A stretch of DNA of 64,000 bases, from the NCBI RefSeq assembly GCF_016545825.1, contig NC_052612.1, positions 52,001,738 to 52,065,737 of the forward strand, written 5' to 3'. The translations under genes were made by a program, and so were the position numbers. The notes below the pieces were generated by a model. That model had not been told where the DNA came from. It saw nothing but the letters and a program-made list of their open reading frames with translations, and ran no database searches. Of the stretch, positions 11,332 through 23,565 are shown piece after piece. Every line of letters starts with the position of its first letter. The first letter of the stretch is position 1. The stretch comes from Eucalyptus grandis (lineage: Eukaryota; Streptophyta; Magnoliopsida; Myrtales; Myrtaceae).

Positions 11332-13280
11332 TGCGCTCGACTCGGCGGGATGGAGTCGAGCTGGGCTACCGGAAAGGCGAGTTATAAAGGCGAATCTCGC
11401 GGCGATGACGATCGGGATTGAGAGAGAAGAAGACAAAGTCTTGCAGGGAACGAGGCGGAGCCGAAAGGCGAGCTCCGCGAGGGGTAGAAATGGGAATTCG
11501 AGCTGACCAAGCTAGACTGCAGATGGAAAATCGGGGGGTGTCGCCGCGTAAAGAAGGGGGCGAAAGGACGGGAATGCCCGGGCGGGGGAGGCGAAATTAC
11601 CGGGGGACAGTGAGAATCTGTGTACTCAGCTGAGTGCGATCTGGGGTCAGCTGGACGGGAGATCGGGACCACGTGAAATTGTCTGACGCGGTGGGCCCCA
11701 CCCCACCCCAATCCCCACGACCAAATCACCGTAAAATTGAGATCGCGATCGGTGTAGGTGTGGGGCTGGGCTGGGCTCTCCTGTGTGGAATCCGAGGGTG
11801 GGATCGTTGCGTCCTTTTCTTCGCACCGCATGATCACTCCCGTTTGAAAATTGCTCCAGGTATGATGATGATCGAGAGGTTTAAAATTATGCGCCGGTCT
11901 CCAAAAAAAAAAAAAAGTTATGGATCGAGACTAAGGAAAAGAGTATTTAGATATTGGCCAATAACGTGAAGATGGGATGCGAATGTCTTCCTCTTTGACA
12001 AAGCAAAACTTGTCTATGAAGGCATTGACTCGATTTAACTTAATGAGTATGATTTTTAAATTCAAATGCATCGTGCTTGCCATGGCTAAAGGAATGGTCC
12101 ATGCCTCTTCCGTTGCTCATCCAGCCATACCTTCTATAAAGAAGCTCAGATCGCGTGCCGTGTGCAAATTTATTGATGAATTATAATGAGATAATCTATA
12201 TAGTTATATTTGATTTGTGATTCCCGCAAGCTTTCTTATTCGATTTGTCAATCGGCACTTTGATATAGAACAACATGCAAATATCTTTATAGAAATATTG
12301 GAACATTATAAGAGCAGGCGGTCCCACAAAATAAAGAGAATTGCGTGATTTTCGATATCATAAATGAATTACAATATATGATTCATGTGTTTCTTTTTAT
12401 TTCCGAGATGTCACAAATTTTACACACATTTTGTAGATTTTATAGTTATGTTTTGATAATTTTCCCTTTTATCAATATCTTTTATTTATTTTTTATTAAA
12501 TTTCAGCTATTTTGTTATTTTTTAAATAGCGACTTCCTTATAAATAAGCGTCTAAGATATTGTAATATGCATTCGTTTATTCAAAATAAACATCATCTTT
12601 TGAAATCGTTTCCAAGCATAACTTCCTCAGCCTCGCACCTATATATTAACTCCTCTTAGAGGGATTAGAAAAAGGGCAAATGCTGAATGTCGCCAGCTAA
12701 AGCTGGCCTTTTTCCGACTTTGCTTTATAATTTAAAATGCGACGAGTGGTTTAACCCCCCAGAAAAGAAAAGTTGAGTTGACCGATACTTCGGTGATGTC
12801 CATGTGCGTGCACGTTCGTTAGAGGAAAAAAAAAGATAGATTTTTTACATGTTCTTTAACAGTGAAATAAAATTGATAAAAACTCGCAACGCCGGCACAA
12901 AAACCAGAGATTAAATATATATAAAATAAAATAAAAAAGTGGTAGCAGAAAATTTCTCAACATGTCTCGAGATCAATAGATTGCTTCTATGTGATCTAAT
13001 TGTTAGTCTCTTTTTTTGTTTTTGACTCAAGATCTAAAGTAAATTTAGTATAATTGTGCGTTTTCTTGAAATCTTGCATTATGAATGAGCATTAATGATG
13101 AGGGCAATAAAAGTCTTGAAATATTTTAAAGAGCCTAGTTGAGCTACAAAGTCTTATGCCAATTGATTCTAACATGCGTAATTAAGTCCGCTCATTTACA
13201 TAATAAAAAATACGGCAATCCACTATTAAGAAATTGTCATTGTAGCAATTAGAAATAATAATTGTTAGAATGTGATTGTC
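11332..13280. other. BAG7 upstream region and AT-rich spacer
   Basis: 11332 to about 11850 is GC-rich and is the likely 5' UTR and promoter of the minus-strand BAG7-like gene. Open frames in it lack domains. From 11850 the sequence is AT-rich with nothing I can name. Confidence 0.5.
11670..11675. promoter_or_regulatory. G-box upstream of BAG7
   Basis: CACGTG in the context TCACGTGGTCC on the minus strand, about 340 bp upstream of the start codon. G-boxes bind bZIP and bHLH factors. A link to ER-stress bZIPs is inference from the gene's role. Confidence 0.4.
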
Positions 13281-13456
13281 AACTATATATTTAGATACCA
13301 CCGCATGCGGTGACCCAGTTGAATAAGTGCTCCAATGATTATTTGCTAGAGGAGAGGAGTTCGAATTTTGCTGGCCGCACGGAATCTTAAGTGCAACGTC
13401 AAGGTTACGGTGCGCGGGTTCCCTGGGTCGTAAAAAAAAAACTATATATTTAGATA
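13281..13456 (+). mobile_element. tRNA-derived SINE with target duplication
   Basis: The 17-bp string AACTATATATTTAGATA occurs perfectly at 13281-13297 and 13440-13456. Between them is a ~142-bp body. It has an A-box-like TGACCCAGTTG near its 5' end, a B-box-like AGTTCGAATTT (about 13358-13368) and an A-rich 3' end. This is the structure of a Pol III-transcribed SINE inserted in plus orientation. The perfect duplication suggests a recent insertion. Confidence 0.9.
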
Positions 13457-14334
13457 AATTTTAACAAATTGATTGTGGATAAAAAGGTCCACTTCATTTT
13501 TAGCATGGTTTTAATGACACGGATTAATAACTCATAAATCAATTGCCTTCTTAAATATAGTTGAGAATTTGGGTGCAATGTTCTTGCTTTCTTTTACTCT
13601 TTTTTTCTCATGACCGTTTGGTTGGACTTTTCAAAAATTAAAAGTAATAGGTCATTGTATTGTCTCGAGCTATGAAAATATTAAAACATAAGTTTACATA
13701 TCAAAATATTTATATTATAAGATATTAACGTGCTTAGCATTTAAAAAGTCAAAGAAATATACCCTTTTTTTTTTGTAAGGACAGAAATATACCCTTTATA
13801 TCTCTAAAAATAAAAAGTAAGAAAAAAAAAGACAGCCCAGACAAATTAACCTTTTTGCTTTTCCACAAACTTTTATAATATGATATATATTTTAAAATGT
13901 ATTAGAATATCATACCATAACTTATGTCTCAGTATATATGAATACGAAAATTATAGTTGATTATAATAAGAAAAAGATAAAAAAAAAAAAAAAAGAAAAT
14001 ATGACAACGCCGTTTACAACCAAGGGAACAGAGTTAACCTGTGGTTATAAACAGTGCTATAAGGCATGTTAGCTCTATTATGAACTTTTCATTCACTTCT
14101 ATATATTCTAAGCGCGAGTGATTACTATACCAATCTATTCGACGTTAGTCAGAATGTACAAAAATACCTTGACATGGAGTCTACCCTCCCTACCGTAGCA
14201 TTCCCCAATTCCCCGTCTAGAGAGGGACAGCACAGGTCTCTCGCTCTAGCACTAATCTCTCCATATTTTCTTTTTAAGTCTTTTAAGGACTTACTCATAG
14301 TAATAAGAGCCGAATAATAGATAAAAAGGAAATA

Positions 14335-14813
14335 GTTAATACCCTGAAAAACTCAAAATTAGTACACTTATGACAAATTTACCAAAAACTATTTTTTTTA
14401 CCATGAAAAACCCCAAACTGGTATACCCATGACAAATTTACCCCGATTGATTATAAAAAACCATAAAACCAAGTACATTTATACAAATTTACCCCAAACT
14501 AATTTATTCGACTCGCAAAAAACTCCAAAATGGTAAATTTGTGACAAATATACCATTTGCTAAATTAGATTAATACCACAAAAAAAATCACAAAAATTGT
14601 AAATTGCTCCATAAATTTGTATATTGATCAACTGTCACGTGTCATTTAACTTAATAATTTGAGAATAAAATTTAATAAAAGCTAACATAGGGTAAAGTTG
14701 TCCAAAGTGTACCGATTTTGGGGTAAATTTGTCAAATGTATATTAGTTTAGGATTTTTTGTGGTCAAAAAAATAATTTGAAGTGCATTAATTTGGGTTTT
14801 TCATGGTATTAAC
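14335..14813. mobile_element. MITE with long inverted ends (MULE-like)
   Basis: The left end GTTAATACCCTGAAAAACT is mirrored at the right as the complement of GGTATTAAC. Similarity continues inward through AATTTACC-type subterminal repeats, several of them in tandem. AAAAGGAAA lies just outside on both sides, like a 9-bp target duplication with slight end ambiguity. There is no coding capacity. Confidence 0.65.
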
Positions 14814-14932
14814 CCAAAAGGAAAATAGATTAAGGCATAAATCCCACGAGAAGATTCTCGATTGTCGAAGTTAGCTGGATTTCTGCAAAATCCAGTATGA
14901 CACCCCTCCCGAGATGAATCCGATCACTGTCG

Positions 14933-14940
14933 AAACCCTA
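14933..14940 (+). promoter_or_regulatory. Telo-box in the 5' region of the microprotein gene
   Basis: AAACCCTA, 21 bp before the start codon at 14962. Telo-boxes are common near transcription starts of plant housekeeping and translation-linked genes. Function here is inferred. Confidence 0.45.
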
Positions 14941-14961
14941 GAGCTCGAATCCTGAATTGCT

Positions 14962-15135
14962 ATGGGCATATTGAAGAGCAGCTTCTCGTTCCTGACCGGG
15001 ATCGTCTGCGGGATATACGTCGCCCAGAACTACAACGTCCCCAACGTGAAGAAGCTCGCGAGCACCGCCATTTTCATGGCCAATCTCTACGAGGAGAAGT
15101 ACCGCAAGCCCAAGAAGCCCGGCCACGACGATTGA
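14962..15135 (+). CDS. STMP1/DUF4516-like mitochondrial membrane microprotein
   Basis: A single-exon 57-aa protein starts MGILKSSFSFLTGIVCGIYV and ends in a charged tail (EEKYRKPKKPGHDD). One hydrophobic segment (about residues 8-21) is followed by AQNYNVPN and KKL. That pattern resembles, by eye, the animal short transmembrane mitochondrial protein STMP1, which has a membrane helix, then AQNYD/NIPN, then a Lys-rich tail. Animal STMP1 is an inner-membrane protein linked to respiratory complexes; the plant protein's role is not known to me. The ATG is the first after a telo-box, the codons are GC-rich like the other genes' first exons, and the stop TGA is followed by a plausible 3' UTR. It is a real gene by conservation; the family assignment is from memory. 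Confidence 0.83.
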   Translation: MGILKSSFSFLTGIVCGIYVAQNYNVPNVKKLASTAIFMANLYEEKYRKPKKPGHDD

Positions 15136-18018
15136 CGACGGGCGTCGGTTTTAGGGTATAAAGTCGACGCCTTTGCCGGATTTCTTTATCGGAGGCTCGA
15201 CAATTGGAATGGCAGTCGATCTGATGGTTTGAGCCAGCATTGAACTGAGAAAGGTTCGCACTTTTGGCAGATTTTGGTCACTTCGTTCTGCATTGGATGG
15301 CTTTGTTTTGGATAATTCGTCATATCAAGGATGTTATAGCTTTCTTTTTCTATTTTCTTGAATTTCCTCTGCGAGGTAACCTTTCCGGTGGAATGATGAA
15401 TTTAAATATCTAACTAGCGTTATCGCCCGTTGTAAGTAAGTGTGTAGAAGAAGTGGCATATTGATAAAGATCGTTTTTTTTTTCCCAAATCAAAAGAGGG
15501 ACTGGGTTGAAGTGAAAAATAAAGGATTTCGAACCCATTTTTAACCTATAAGGAATATAAACTAATTCGATTGAAAAGGAGAGGATAGAGAGTCCGGTGG
15601 AGATTGCTAATTTCAATTTGTTGATTATTTGTGTGACCCTCTGATGATCGAGACATGTGGTGTCGATGATTGTATATCCTGCCAATCCGTGCTTTGAAAG
15701 GCCTTGTTTCTACAAATCTTGTCTGAATAGATCATCATGGACATCTCAATGATGCCATCTTGATTTGCTCTATATGATCAATGTTGTCCAGATGATGAAA
15801 GGTTTTTTTTATGCTATGTCCTCACGGTCTTGGAGATGGAGTGAATAGAGGATTCATACTTAAAAAATAGGAAATCATGTATGGCCTTTAGATTAATTAC
15901 ATAGATTGGCTCTTCAAAATAGTTCTTTGGTGGGTTTTTTTTATTAAATAGCTAGATGAACTGATCCTATCGTCATGTCCACTTTATCCTGATGCCAAAT
16001 GCTAAAGAAGAGCGGTGACTTTTACTTTGAAGTGTTCCGATGCAGAGTGGGAGATGTTAGCATGGGAAGAGGTCATTGGTGATGTTAGGCATGGAAGATG
16101 TCTTGCCATGGAATGGTCATGGGACAGCTATTATCTGTTTTTTGAGGTCGTGTCTCTATTGGTATACAAAGAAAAAGCTGGGTTTACAGGGGATTGAATT
16201 CCATCATTTAACTAAAGAGATTGCAGGAGGAAGATGGAAATGGTGGGCATTGATCTTTGGAGGATTCAGGATGTTGGTCTCTTGATGACTTAATGAGAGG
16301 GCAAACCAGTCAGTGAATAAATGTCAATAATTATTCAAGAAATGTCCAGGGAGTTGATAAGGAGTTTTTCCGGTATTAGGATCTGTAAGTCAGGTACACA
16401 CATTTGTTGGTCTTGACTTTATTCAGAAGGTGCTATATAGATTGTAGGATGTCATCTTTTTCTGCTTTTAAGTTGGAACAAGCAGTCAGCGTTTTGAGAA
16501 ACACTTCACTTCTTGGCTAGCAGATTTAATGGGAACATTCTCTAGATTCTTCCCATGGAAAGAGGGATCCATTTTCTCTTTCTCGTTTTCTTGACATGAA
16601 TGATGGTCATGAGGTTTTCCATTTTGCCAGTATAATCGATAGGTACATTTTTTGGTTTTAATTGCTCTCCTAGATAGATGATTACTTTCCTGTGGACCTT
16701 AAGTGGTGGAAACAAGAGTTCTACTTGTACTTAGGCTATTCTACATACTTAATCCTCTTTTCATTCACTCTCTTCGTCACTTTCAACATTTAAGCATGTA
16801 TTGAAGTCTGACTTCTTACATCCCCTCCTATACAGTTGGATTTGGAAGAGGGACATCTACTTATATTAGGAGCTTGTGGGAGATTGCAGGTCATTGAATG
16901 CAAACCATGATGCCTCAATTGCTGCTAGATGATTTAACTGGTCGAGGATGAAAAAAGACGTGGAAAAGTGGTTCAGGATGGCAAAAGTGCAATTCCTTTT
17001 AGATTCAATCAAGCCCATTCTTAGCTGATTAGCCATGATACATGTTTGTTTTGTACTATAGGATTATCTTGGCCTCCATGGCATGATTCATGTTATATAT
17101 GCTACTGTCAAGAAAATGGCTTGCCATGCTACTAGTAAGTGGCTATTCATATATCAATAGTCGCATTCACATCTATACAAGCACGGGGTATTGCTGAGAT
17201 CCAAAAGCTCTGATGGAATGTCCCACTCTTCCTTCACGTGATGCACGAGTTGTGCTGACTGAACTATGTGTCAATCTTTGCCAGCGCAATTCCAACCTGT
17301 CCAATCGTCGGCCAAAAGGAAGAGCCTGTTCAACCGCACGGCTTTTAATGATGTCTTACTGACCATGCAAAAGAGGTTGTGTTCGTTATGGTCTTATATT
17401 CAGGCAACTCTAAATTACTCGACTAACTTTGCTCTTGCTTTTTGAGAGGAAACCTTTGAAAAACTCTTTAAACCGAGACCGTTATATGCTTCCTTCAATT
17501 CATGCCTCACAGTCTTAAGCTGCATGAGGCAGATTTTCCGTTTTTCAGGTGTATTCTGGATAATTTTAGTGTGATTTTGTGTTCCCAAGCATAAGAAATT
17601 CTTCCTTTTTAGAATCTAACAAGACACAAGGGCCACTTCCATCAATTTCTGCCATAAAAACATGAACTTGGAGACAAAGTGGTCCATCAAGCTTCATTGG
17701 AGATTTTCCTCCTTCCTATTCGTAGATAATACTGCTACATATGTTACATGCAAGCAAACAGAGCAACATCAACTGAGTTGTTCCATTTCTCGCCAGCTTC
17801 CAAATCTTGGAGAAGGCCTTGAAAGACCATCTTCTCGACTTTTCCAACTGCTTCTTTCTTCGGGGTTTCTCCGCCAAAGAGAGACAAGAGGAGCCTTCCC
17901 CCCCATCCCTCCTACTATTGTTGGATGAAGTAGGAGAGCACCGGACCAATTTGCAAGAATCAAACGCGGGATTAAAATTTCCCATCATATTCTTAATTAC
18001 ATCATGTTTTAAGTGCTT
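15136..18018. other. Intergenic DNA between the microprotein and G3Pp genes
   Basis: No supported gene. The first few hundred bases are the likely 3' UTR of the microprotein gene. The last few hundred, read on the minus strand, are the likely G3Pp 3' UTR. Short open frames around 16.0-16.3 kb and 17.7-18.0 kb have no domains. Confidence 0.5.
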
Positions 18019-19815
18019 TCAAGCGAGATCTTCATGAACTCTCTCCTTGTGCCTCGACTGTTCGAACTTTGCAGCGACTTCAGCCACCACTAGTTTTGTG
18101 AGGAACAAACCCGCGACTAAAGCTGCAGACATCAGCATTGTGAAAACAGCACTCCAGCTCCTGGCGGATATATAACCTGTCAACAGAGGTCCAATTGCCG
18201 CTCCAACAGAGCCTGTCCCATCTATGATGGCGGTAACAGTGGCCAGCGCCCTTGAGTTCCCTTTTAAAGAGCTGTGGGTTCCCAAGTCGGCCGAGACTGC
18301 TGTTGTTATGAGAGCGTAGGGTCCGTTCACAAACATACCAGTGATGAAAAGCAGAGCCATGTTTATGGTCAATGAGAGGTGGCCGTAGCTTCTAAAGAAG
18401 AAGAGAGCGGGGATGGCACAGTACATGAAACTTGCAGCTGTTATTGCCCTGGCATTGAGGTGGTCAGAAATGTGGCCAGCTAGAATTCCGCCCAAAATCC
18501 CTCCGATGTCGAACAATGTAGACAGATTTCCAGCAGCCCCACTGGATAAATACTGGCCGTCTATAGCTGCATGGAGGAAGGATTGTGTAAGCAGCAAGCC
18601 CAGATAGCAATGAACTTATTGATAGATCTTTAACTAACCAAATAGGGGTAAAGAACATAACAATGCAGTCTCTCTACAGGCAAAATGTAGTGCTGTGTAT
18701 TTGATGATGCTCATGGTAATTGAATTGACACGCAAGTATACACTAAATGATTGTTGCCGTAGTGGAAAAGACTGTAGAAACAGAGATAGCGAGGTATGAG
18801 TAAGTGTACCTGTATGGCTAATGTAGAAAGGAAGCCAATAAAGGAAAGTGTAAGCAACCAATTTGGCGAAGAAGAGGCAAAATGCAAAAGGCGCCACTCC
18901 TGGAATCCTCCATGCTTCCATGAACCCTACAGCCTTTTCCTCTTCATCTGACTCTGATTTCAGCAGAGGTTCCTTCACACTCTCGCCATTTTTCTTAGGC
19001 GAATCCAACTCGTCTATGTCTCTCTCAGCTCCAACAGATTCAGGACTGACCGGTAGAAACAAGAAAACGACCAAACCGATAAATGCAATTACAAAACCAG
19101 GCACAACAAATGACCAGCCCCATCCATAGCTCAACAAAGCAGAAGCGATCAGAGAACCCAAAATGTTGCCGAGAGAAGTGTGAGCATTCCATATGCCCAT
19201 GATCAGCCCTCTCTTGCTCTTGCTACACCAGTTGCCAACCACAGCAACAACCGAAGGCCATCCTGTTGACTGGAACAGACCAGCAAGCACTTGAATGATA
19301 AAGAAAAAATAAATGCTATGAATATTAGCCCAGTATCCTGCACCGAATAGCGATGTGAACACACCGGTTCCGATCATTCCAACTGTTAGGAATATTCTCA
19401 AATTCATTCGATCGCCCAAGTGCCCTGAGAAGTACATTCCGATAGCATACACTGCGAGGAAAGCAACATCGAGCTCACCAAGCAATGTAGTGCCGTCCAA
19501 CCCGTTAAACGGAGCCCAACCATTTCCTTGCATCGACGTTGATGTCGTGCTTACAGGTGGGTTAAAGAAGTAACTGGCCTTCCATGGGACAAATTTCAGT
19601 CCCACATCAGGCGACTGGGGATCGAGGGCGCTCTTCACAATACTGGTGGTTTTCCGAGCGGCATGGTAGCTCGCGTAGGCGAGAAACGTCACGACCAAGA
19701 CGATGGCTTGGTGACTCCGATAGGAAAGACCACCCTTCTTTACGTGCTCGACAAAACGAATCCCAAGCGGCTTGGCACGATTGCAATCAGGGACGGGCTC
19801 TGGAAGTGATCCCAT
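18019..19815 (-). CDS. Glycerol-3-phosphate transporter (G3Pp, PS3 type)
   Basis: Exons on the minus strand are 19815-18810 and 18566-18019, joined in phase 1, giving 517 aa. It is a major facilitator protein of the organophosphate:phosphate antiporter family. Visible marks are a first helix [21 protein letters not shown], the inter-helix loop [10 protein letters not shown], an acidic central loop (about residues 270-305) and a conserved C-terminal half ([18 protein letters not shown], then [20 protein letters not shown]). It probably exchanges glycerol-3-phosphate or related phosphate esters for phosphate. The closest relatives I recall are Arabidopsis G3Pp1 (At3g47420, phosphate-starvation-induced) and its paralogues. 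The 5' region fits phosphate control: a leader intron (19829-20443) and four P1BS motifs. The ATG at 19815 follows the leader-intron acceptor by 13 bases and begins the conserved reading frame. Confidence 0.94.
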
Positions 19816-19828
19816 GTGGATTCACGCT

Positions 19829-20443
19829 CTGAGAAAGAGGAAGGGCAAGGTTTCAATGGACAAGAAAACAAGCACTACAAGATCAAAGCAATCCACCATA
19901 TACAGCGGGATTCAAGCAAAAGTCGTTCGATTTTCTGCAAACATTCACCATCCGAACCATCAAGTTTTAATTTTATCGAGTTCATTCGATTTCATAATCC
20001 TCGTAGATCTTAGTTCAGGATAAAAATGATCGAATCTCAAAAGCTATCTTCGAATTCTAATTTTGTCAGCAAGAGTTGACCGAATGAGGAAAGTGCAAAA
20101 CTCAACTAACCCAGATTTTTGCCAGGAAGGTAATAGCACGATCTAACAAAGAAATCGCGGCATTTATTACCGATAGAACAAATCATCCCCCCTCGATTCC
20201 AGGAATACACAGACCGGTCGTCAATTGAACATGCTCAAACGCCCCCACGACTCCAAACGTGAGCTTCGGACCGAATTCCTCGAACACAAGGTCGACAATA
20301 CCACGCCCAGAAAAACACGCTAACGTGTCCAGACAGGAAATTGGAAGTAGAACGCGCAAAACACGGCCAAGAAGAAAACGCGAAGAGAAAGTAGAGAACG
20401 GCAGATTGACTGAAAAGTAGAGAATGGCAGATGGACTGGGTAC
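19829..20443 (-). other. Probable 5' UTR intron of the G3Pp gene
   Basis: On the minus strand, a GC-rich leader ends GAGGAAGAGCAG before GTACCC at 20443. A pyrimidine-rich CTTTCTCAG acceptor ends at 19829, 13 bases before the ATG plus the G at 19828. Splicing would give a leader exon upstream of 20443 and a short second piece directly before the coding start. It is inferred from splice signals only. Confidence 0.6.
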
Positions 20444-20926
20444 CTGCTCTTCCTCGGCCGCGCGCAGTGGATCACCGTCCCTCGCACGAAGAAGCAATCG
20501 AATCCGCGCCGAGCCTTGGAGCTGCCTCGCGGTTGCTTGAACTGGACGGAAGGGGAGAGCTGAGAAAGCTTGAACCTTTGGAGGAGCAGCGGGAGCGAGT
20601 CCTTTTAAGCTGGTGCGCGAACGCCGGACGACAACGACGACGTCCCCTTTTTTTCTTCTTCCTCCTCCAATGGCGCCCCAGCGAACTTCCCGTTTTGTCC
20701 CTGGCTCAGCCTCTCTTCTCCTTCTTTTCCCTCTCGGCAGAAATCGGGTGAGATTACGGAGATGCCCTTCGTCGGAGAGGGCGATGTGGATTGGCGGTTC
20801 CGGCGGGAATTGCGTGCCTTTTGGATCGCTTCCTGAAGGGCACACGGAGGCGTGCACACCAAACAATGATCTGGTGATTCGGTCAGTTTTTCATAGGGTC
20901 TGAGAAAAGTACCATCCTTCATTAAG

Positions 20927-20934
20927 GTATATTC
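20927..20934. promoter_or_regulatory. P1BS (PHR1-binding) motif 1
   Basis: GTATATTC fits the palindromic consensus GNATATNC bound by PHR/PHL factors in phosphate starvation. It is about 350 bp upstream of a TTAAAAGG TATA-like box and leader start of the minus-strand G3Pp gene (about 20.58-20.60 kb), the usual range for an active site. Confidence 0.6.
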
Positions 20935-21108
20935 CCTATGTCTAAGAAATATTCCTTTCTCTTGACGGTGTTAGCATATTAAGATATTTACATAATTCTC
21001 CATATTGTTTTATTGTGCGTGTCCCCGGTTGATTGTTTATGTTATTGCCTTAATTTGTTAGCCAATAAAGTCTGTAGATAGACTTAATTTCTTTTCTATA
21101 AAGACACT

Positions 21109-21116
21109 GAATATAC
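21109..21116. promoter_or_regulatory. P1BS motif 2
   Basis: GAATATAC, fitting GNATATNC, about 0.5 kb upstream of the presumed G3Pp transcription start. Confidence 0.5.
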
Positions 21117-21323
21117 ATAAATTTCCCTAATTTTGTTTTTCGCATCACTCGTCTAATTCAATCGCATCGAGAATCCAAAAATGAGCATGATTCCACTCAT
21201 AGCTTGTCTTAGCATTCGACTCAATTTATTTTCAAATATACAAAGTATCTCAAACTTCATCTTATCGACCTATACAAAAAAAATAGAAATAGGATAAGTC
21301 GACGAAACAATGTCACATCGATT

Positions 21324-21331
21324 GAATATAC
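21324..21331. promoter_or_regulatory. P1BS motif 3
   Basis: GAATATAC, identical to motif 2 and 215 bp further upstream. Confidence 0.5.
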
Positions 21332-22155
21332 AATTCTTAATCGAGAAATTTATATACTCTCTTGCATGAGCAACAAGGAATGTATTTCATAGTTACGATC
21401 GAGCGGAAGTGTCCATTGGGCACATGGCGCTCGATGGTAGACACAAATTATCGTTAATATTATTGATGATGCCAATTTTCCGCTCCTTTAGAAAAGGGTA
21501 ATTTATGCAACATGATAAATACAATATTTATAGCAAACACACTTTAAAAAATCATAAATTATGGCCTTAAATTATCACATGATTTACTTTTCTCCAGTGA
21601 ACTTAATTTATGAAAACTCGTCATAATCTATCGGCAACCACCAAATCATGAGGCGACTACACCATACGGTGCTCTATTTATTATTGCAGACCTTGGCTGC
21701 GAATTCTTAACAAATGCAAAAGATTGATTTTCCTTTTCCTAATTTTATTTTTTTCGGAAACAACGAAACACTATGTTCATCTCATCGGAATGTACGCATC
21801 TCATCGTAATCCACATCCACCTGCTACAAGGACAGACCTTGCCGTGAAGTGTGGGACTTCGTAGAAACCCAAAGCGAAATTTCTTTTTTAAACGGGATTC
21901 TTAAGATAACTTCTTCTTTTTTCCGTTTTAATAAGACGTTCGCGTGTATTCTAATATTTGGATGACGATGACTTCAAAATTCGAGGCCAGTTCGACTAAA
22001 AATGGAGCGGACAAGAGGGGCAATTTCGACCCAAAATCTCCCAAAACTTTGAGCAAGCAATAATGGACCTCCCGATTTCCGCAATACCTCATGGGCTCAT
22101 GGGTAATTTCGCCGGGCCGGCCCCCACTCGGGAGATCCAGTATCAAAGCATATTC

Positions 22156-22163
22156 GAATATCC
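22156..22163. promoter_or_regulatory. P1BS motif 4
   Basis: GAATATCC, fitting GNATATNC, about 1.6 kb upstream of the presumed start. It lies at the edge of a GC-rich block and could be chance. Confidence 0.3.
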
Positions 22164-23035
22164 ACTGAAAACGATTCCCATTCGCCCAAAGCCCGTGGGC
22201 CCCGCCGCCCGCCACCGTCCCGCCTCGGCGCCCGAGGATTCGATTCGAAGACCGCCAGTGGCGCACCGACGAACCGTCTCGCGACACGTGGAGACGCCCG
22301 TTCTTGGCTCCGTGCAACTTGCGGGTCGGCATCAGCGGTTCCACTGCGAATTATAACGGTTCCTTTTGGCTTTGCAGTCTTTAATGATTGACGGAGACCA
22401 TCTATCGAGGAGAGAAGTTCGTGCATTGGGCGTCGAAATTTTATTTTTTTCTTCGTTTGGTCCAGATTTAAAGACACGTAATTGTACGGGGGTTCGGTCC
22501 TTTTTGGAGCGGAAAAGCCTTTTTGGGAAGGCAGATTTGCCCACTTGGAAACATCCACTTTTAGTACGTGCGGTGAAACTGTGCACGACAGCGAGCCTAT
22601 CCATGCCGACATCTCGTGTCCCGAGAAGGTTAGACTTTTTACAAAGCAAGCGATTGATACGTGCGAACAAAGCGCGACCACAATTTTGTTAGGCAGATGT
22701 AAAGGATATGGGGAGAACCCAATAATATATTTTTGACTATGTATGAACGGAACTCCAGACCCTATACGGAATTGCTGAACGATGAGGATTAAGACTCGAC
22801 AATGCGTGCGTATGTATTTAACTCTATTCTAATCTTCAGCGCTAGAATTATGCGGAGACTCGAGATTTCAATGGCGTAATTATGTTTCCATGCGATGGAT
22901 TGGGCGCGTCCTTGTCAGCATTTATTACGATACGCACAAAAGGGGGAGTGGATTACATGTCAGCCAGCAAACCGGCGGCCACAAAAATTGCCACCTATGG
23001 GCTGTGCCAAGTGGTGAGATGAAGAATTTGACCTC

Positions 23036-23565
23036 TTTTTAATTCTTTGGGTTCATCAAATAAAGCCTTGGTTGAGCGGAGGCGAGGCCACTGCTTTTAG
23101 GGTAGATTAGGGTAGGTTAGATTTCGCCTTGAAACAGAAAACCGAAACAAACAAATCAATTAGTGAGGTTAGCCTTAATTCATTGGTATTCGCTTGAGAG
23201 GTAACCTTTCCTCTTACAAAGACCTCTTCCATTGGTCCGTTTAATTTATAGGGATCGCAAACTGATGGGATATACTCCTTATTTTAATATATTAGTACCT
23301 GCACATCTTGCACTCCTTGATTCCTTCCATATCTTTCTCTTTCCCTGTGTGTTCAACGTCTAGGGATGTGGATGAAACTTAGATGATGACAATTTAATGA
23401 CTTGCCCAGGCCAAACACGATGTGATAAATATAATTGACTTCTTTTGTTTTGGTTCATCAAACAACACATTGGCTAAGTAGAGAGATGATTGCTTTTAGG
23501 GATGGTTAGTTTTCGCCTTGGAATAGAAAATCAAATCAAACAAGATTGACTCCTAATAAGTGAAA
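23036..23565. repeat. Pair of diverged direct repeats
   Basis: The phrase order GGTTCATCAAA, then GCTTTTAGGG, GGTTAG, TTTCGCCTTG, then AACAAA occurs near 23.05-23.15 kb and again near 23.45-23.55 kb. It is probably an old local duplication or two copies of one element. Confidence 0.45.

Noticed and set aside
20183..20866. 227-aa minus-strand frame upstream of G3Pp
   Set aside because: It spans the GC-rich leader and the probable leader intron, and its sequence is not conserved.
22097..22681. 194-aa minus-strand open frame and overlapping plus frames
   Set aside because: The frames follow GC-rich DNA. No family is recognisable and no splice structure supports a gene.
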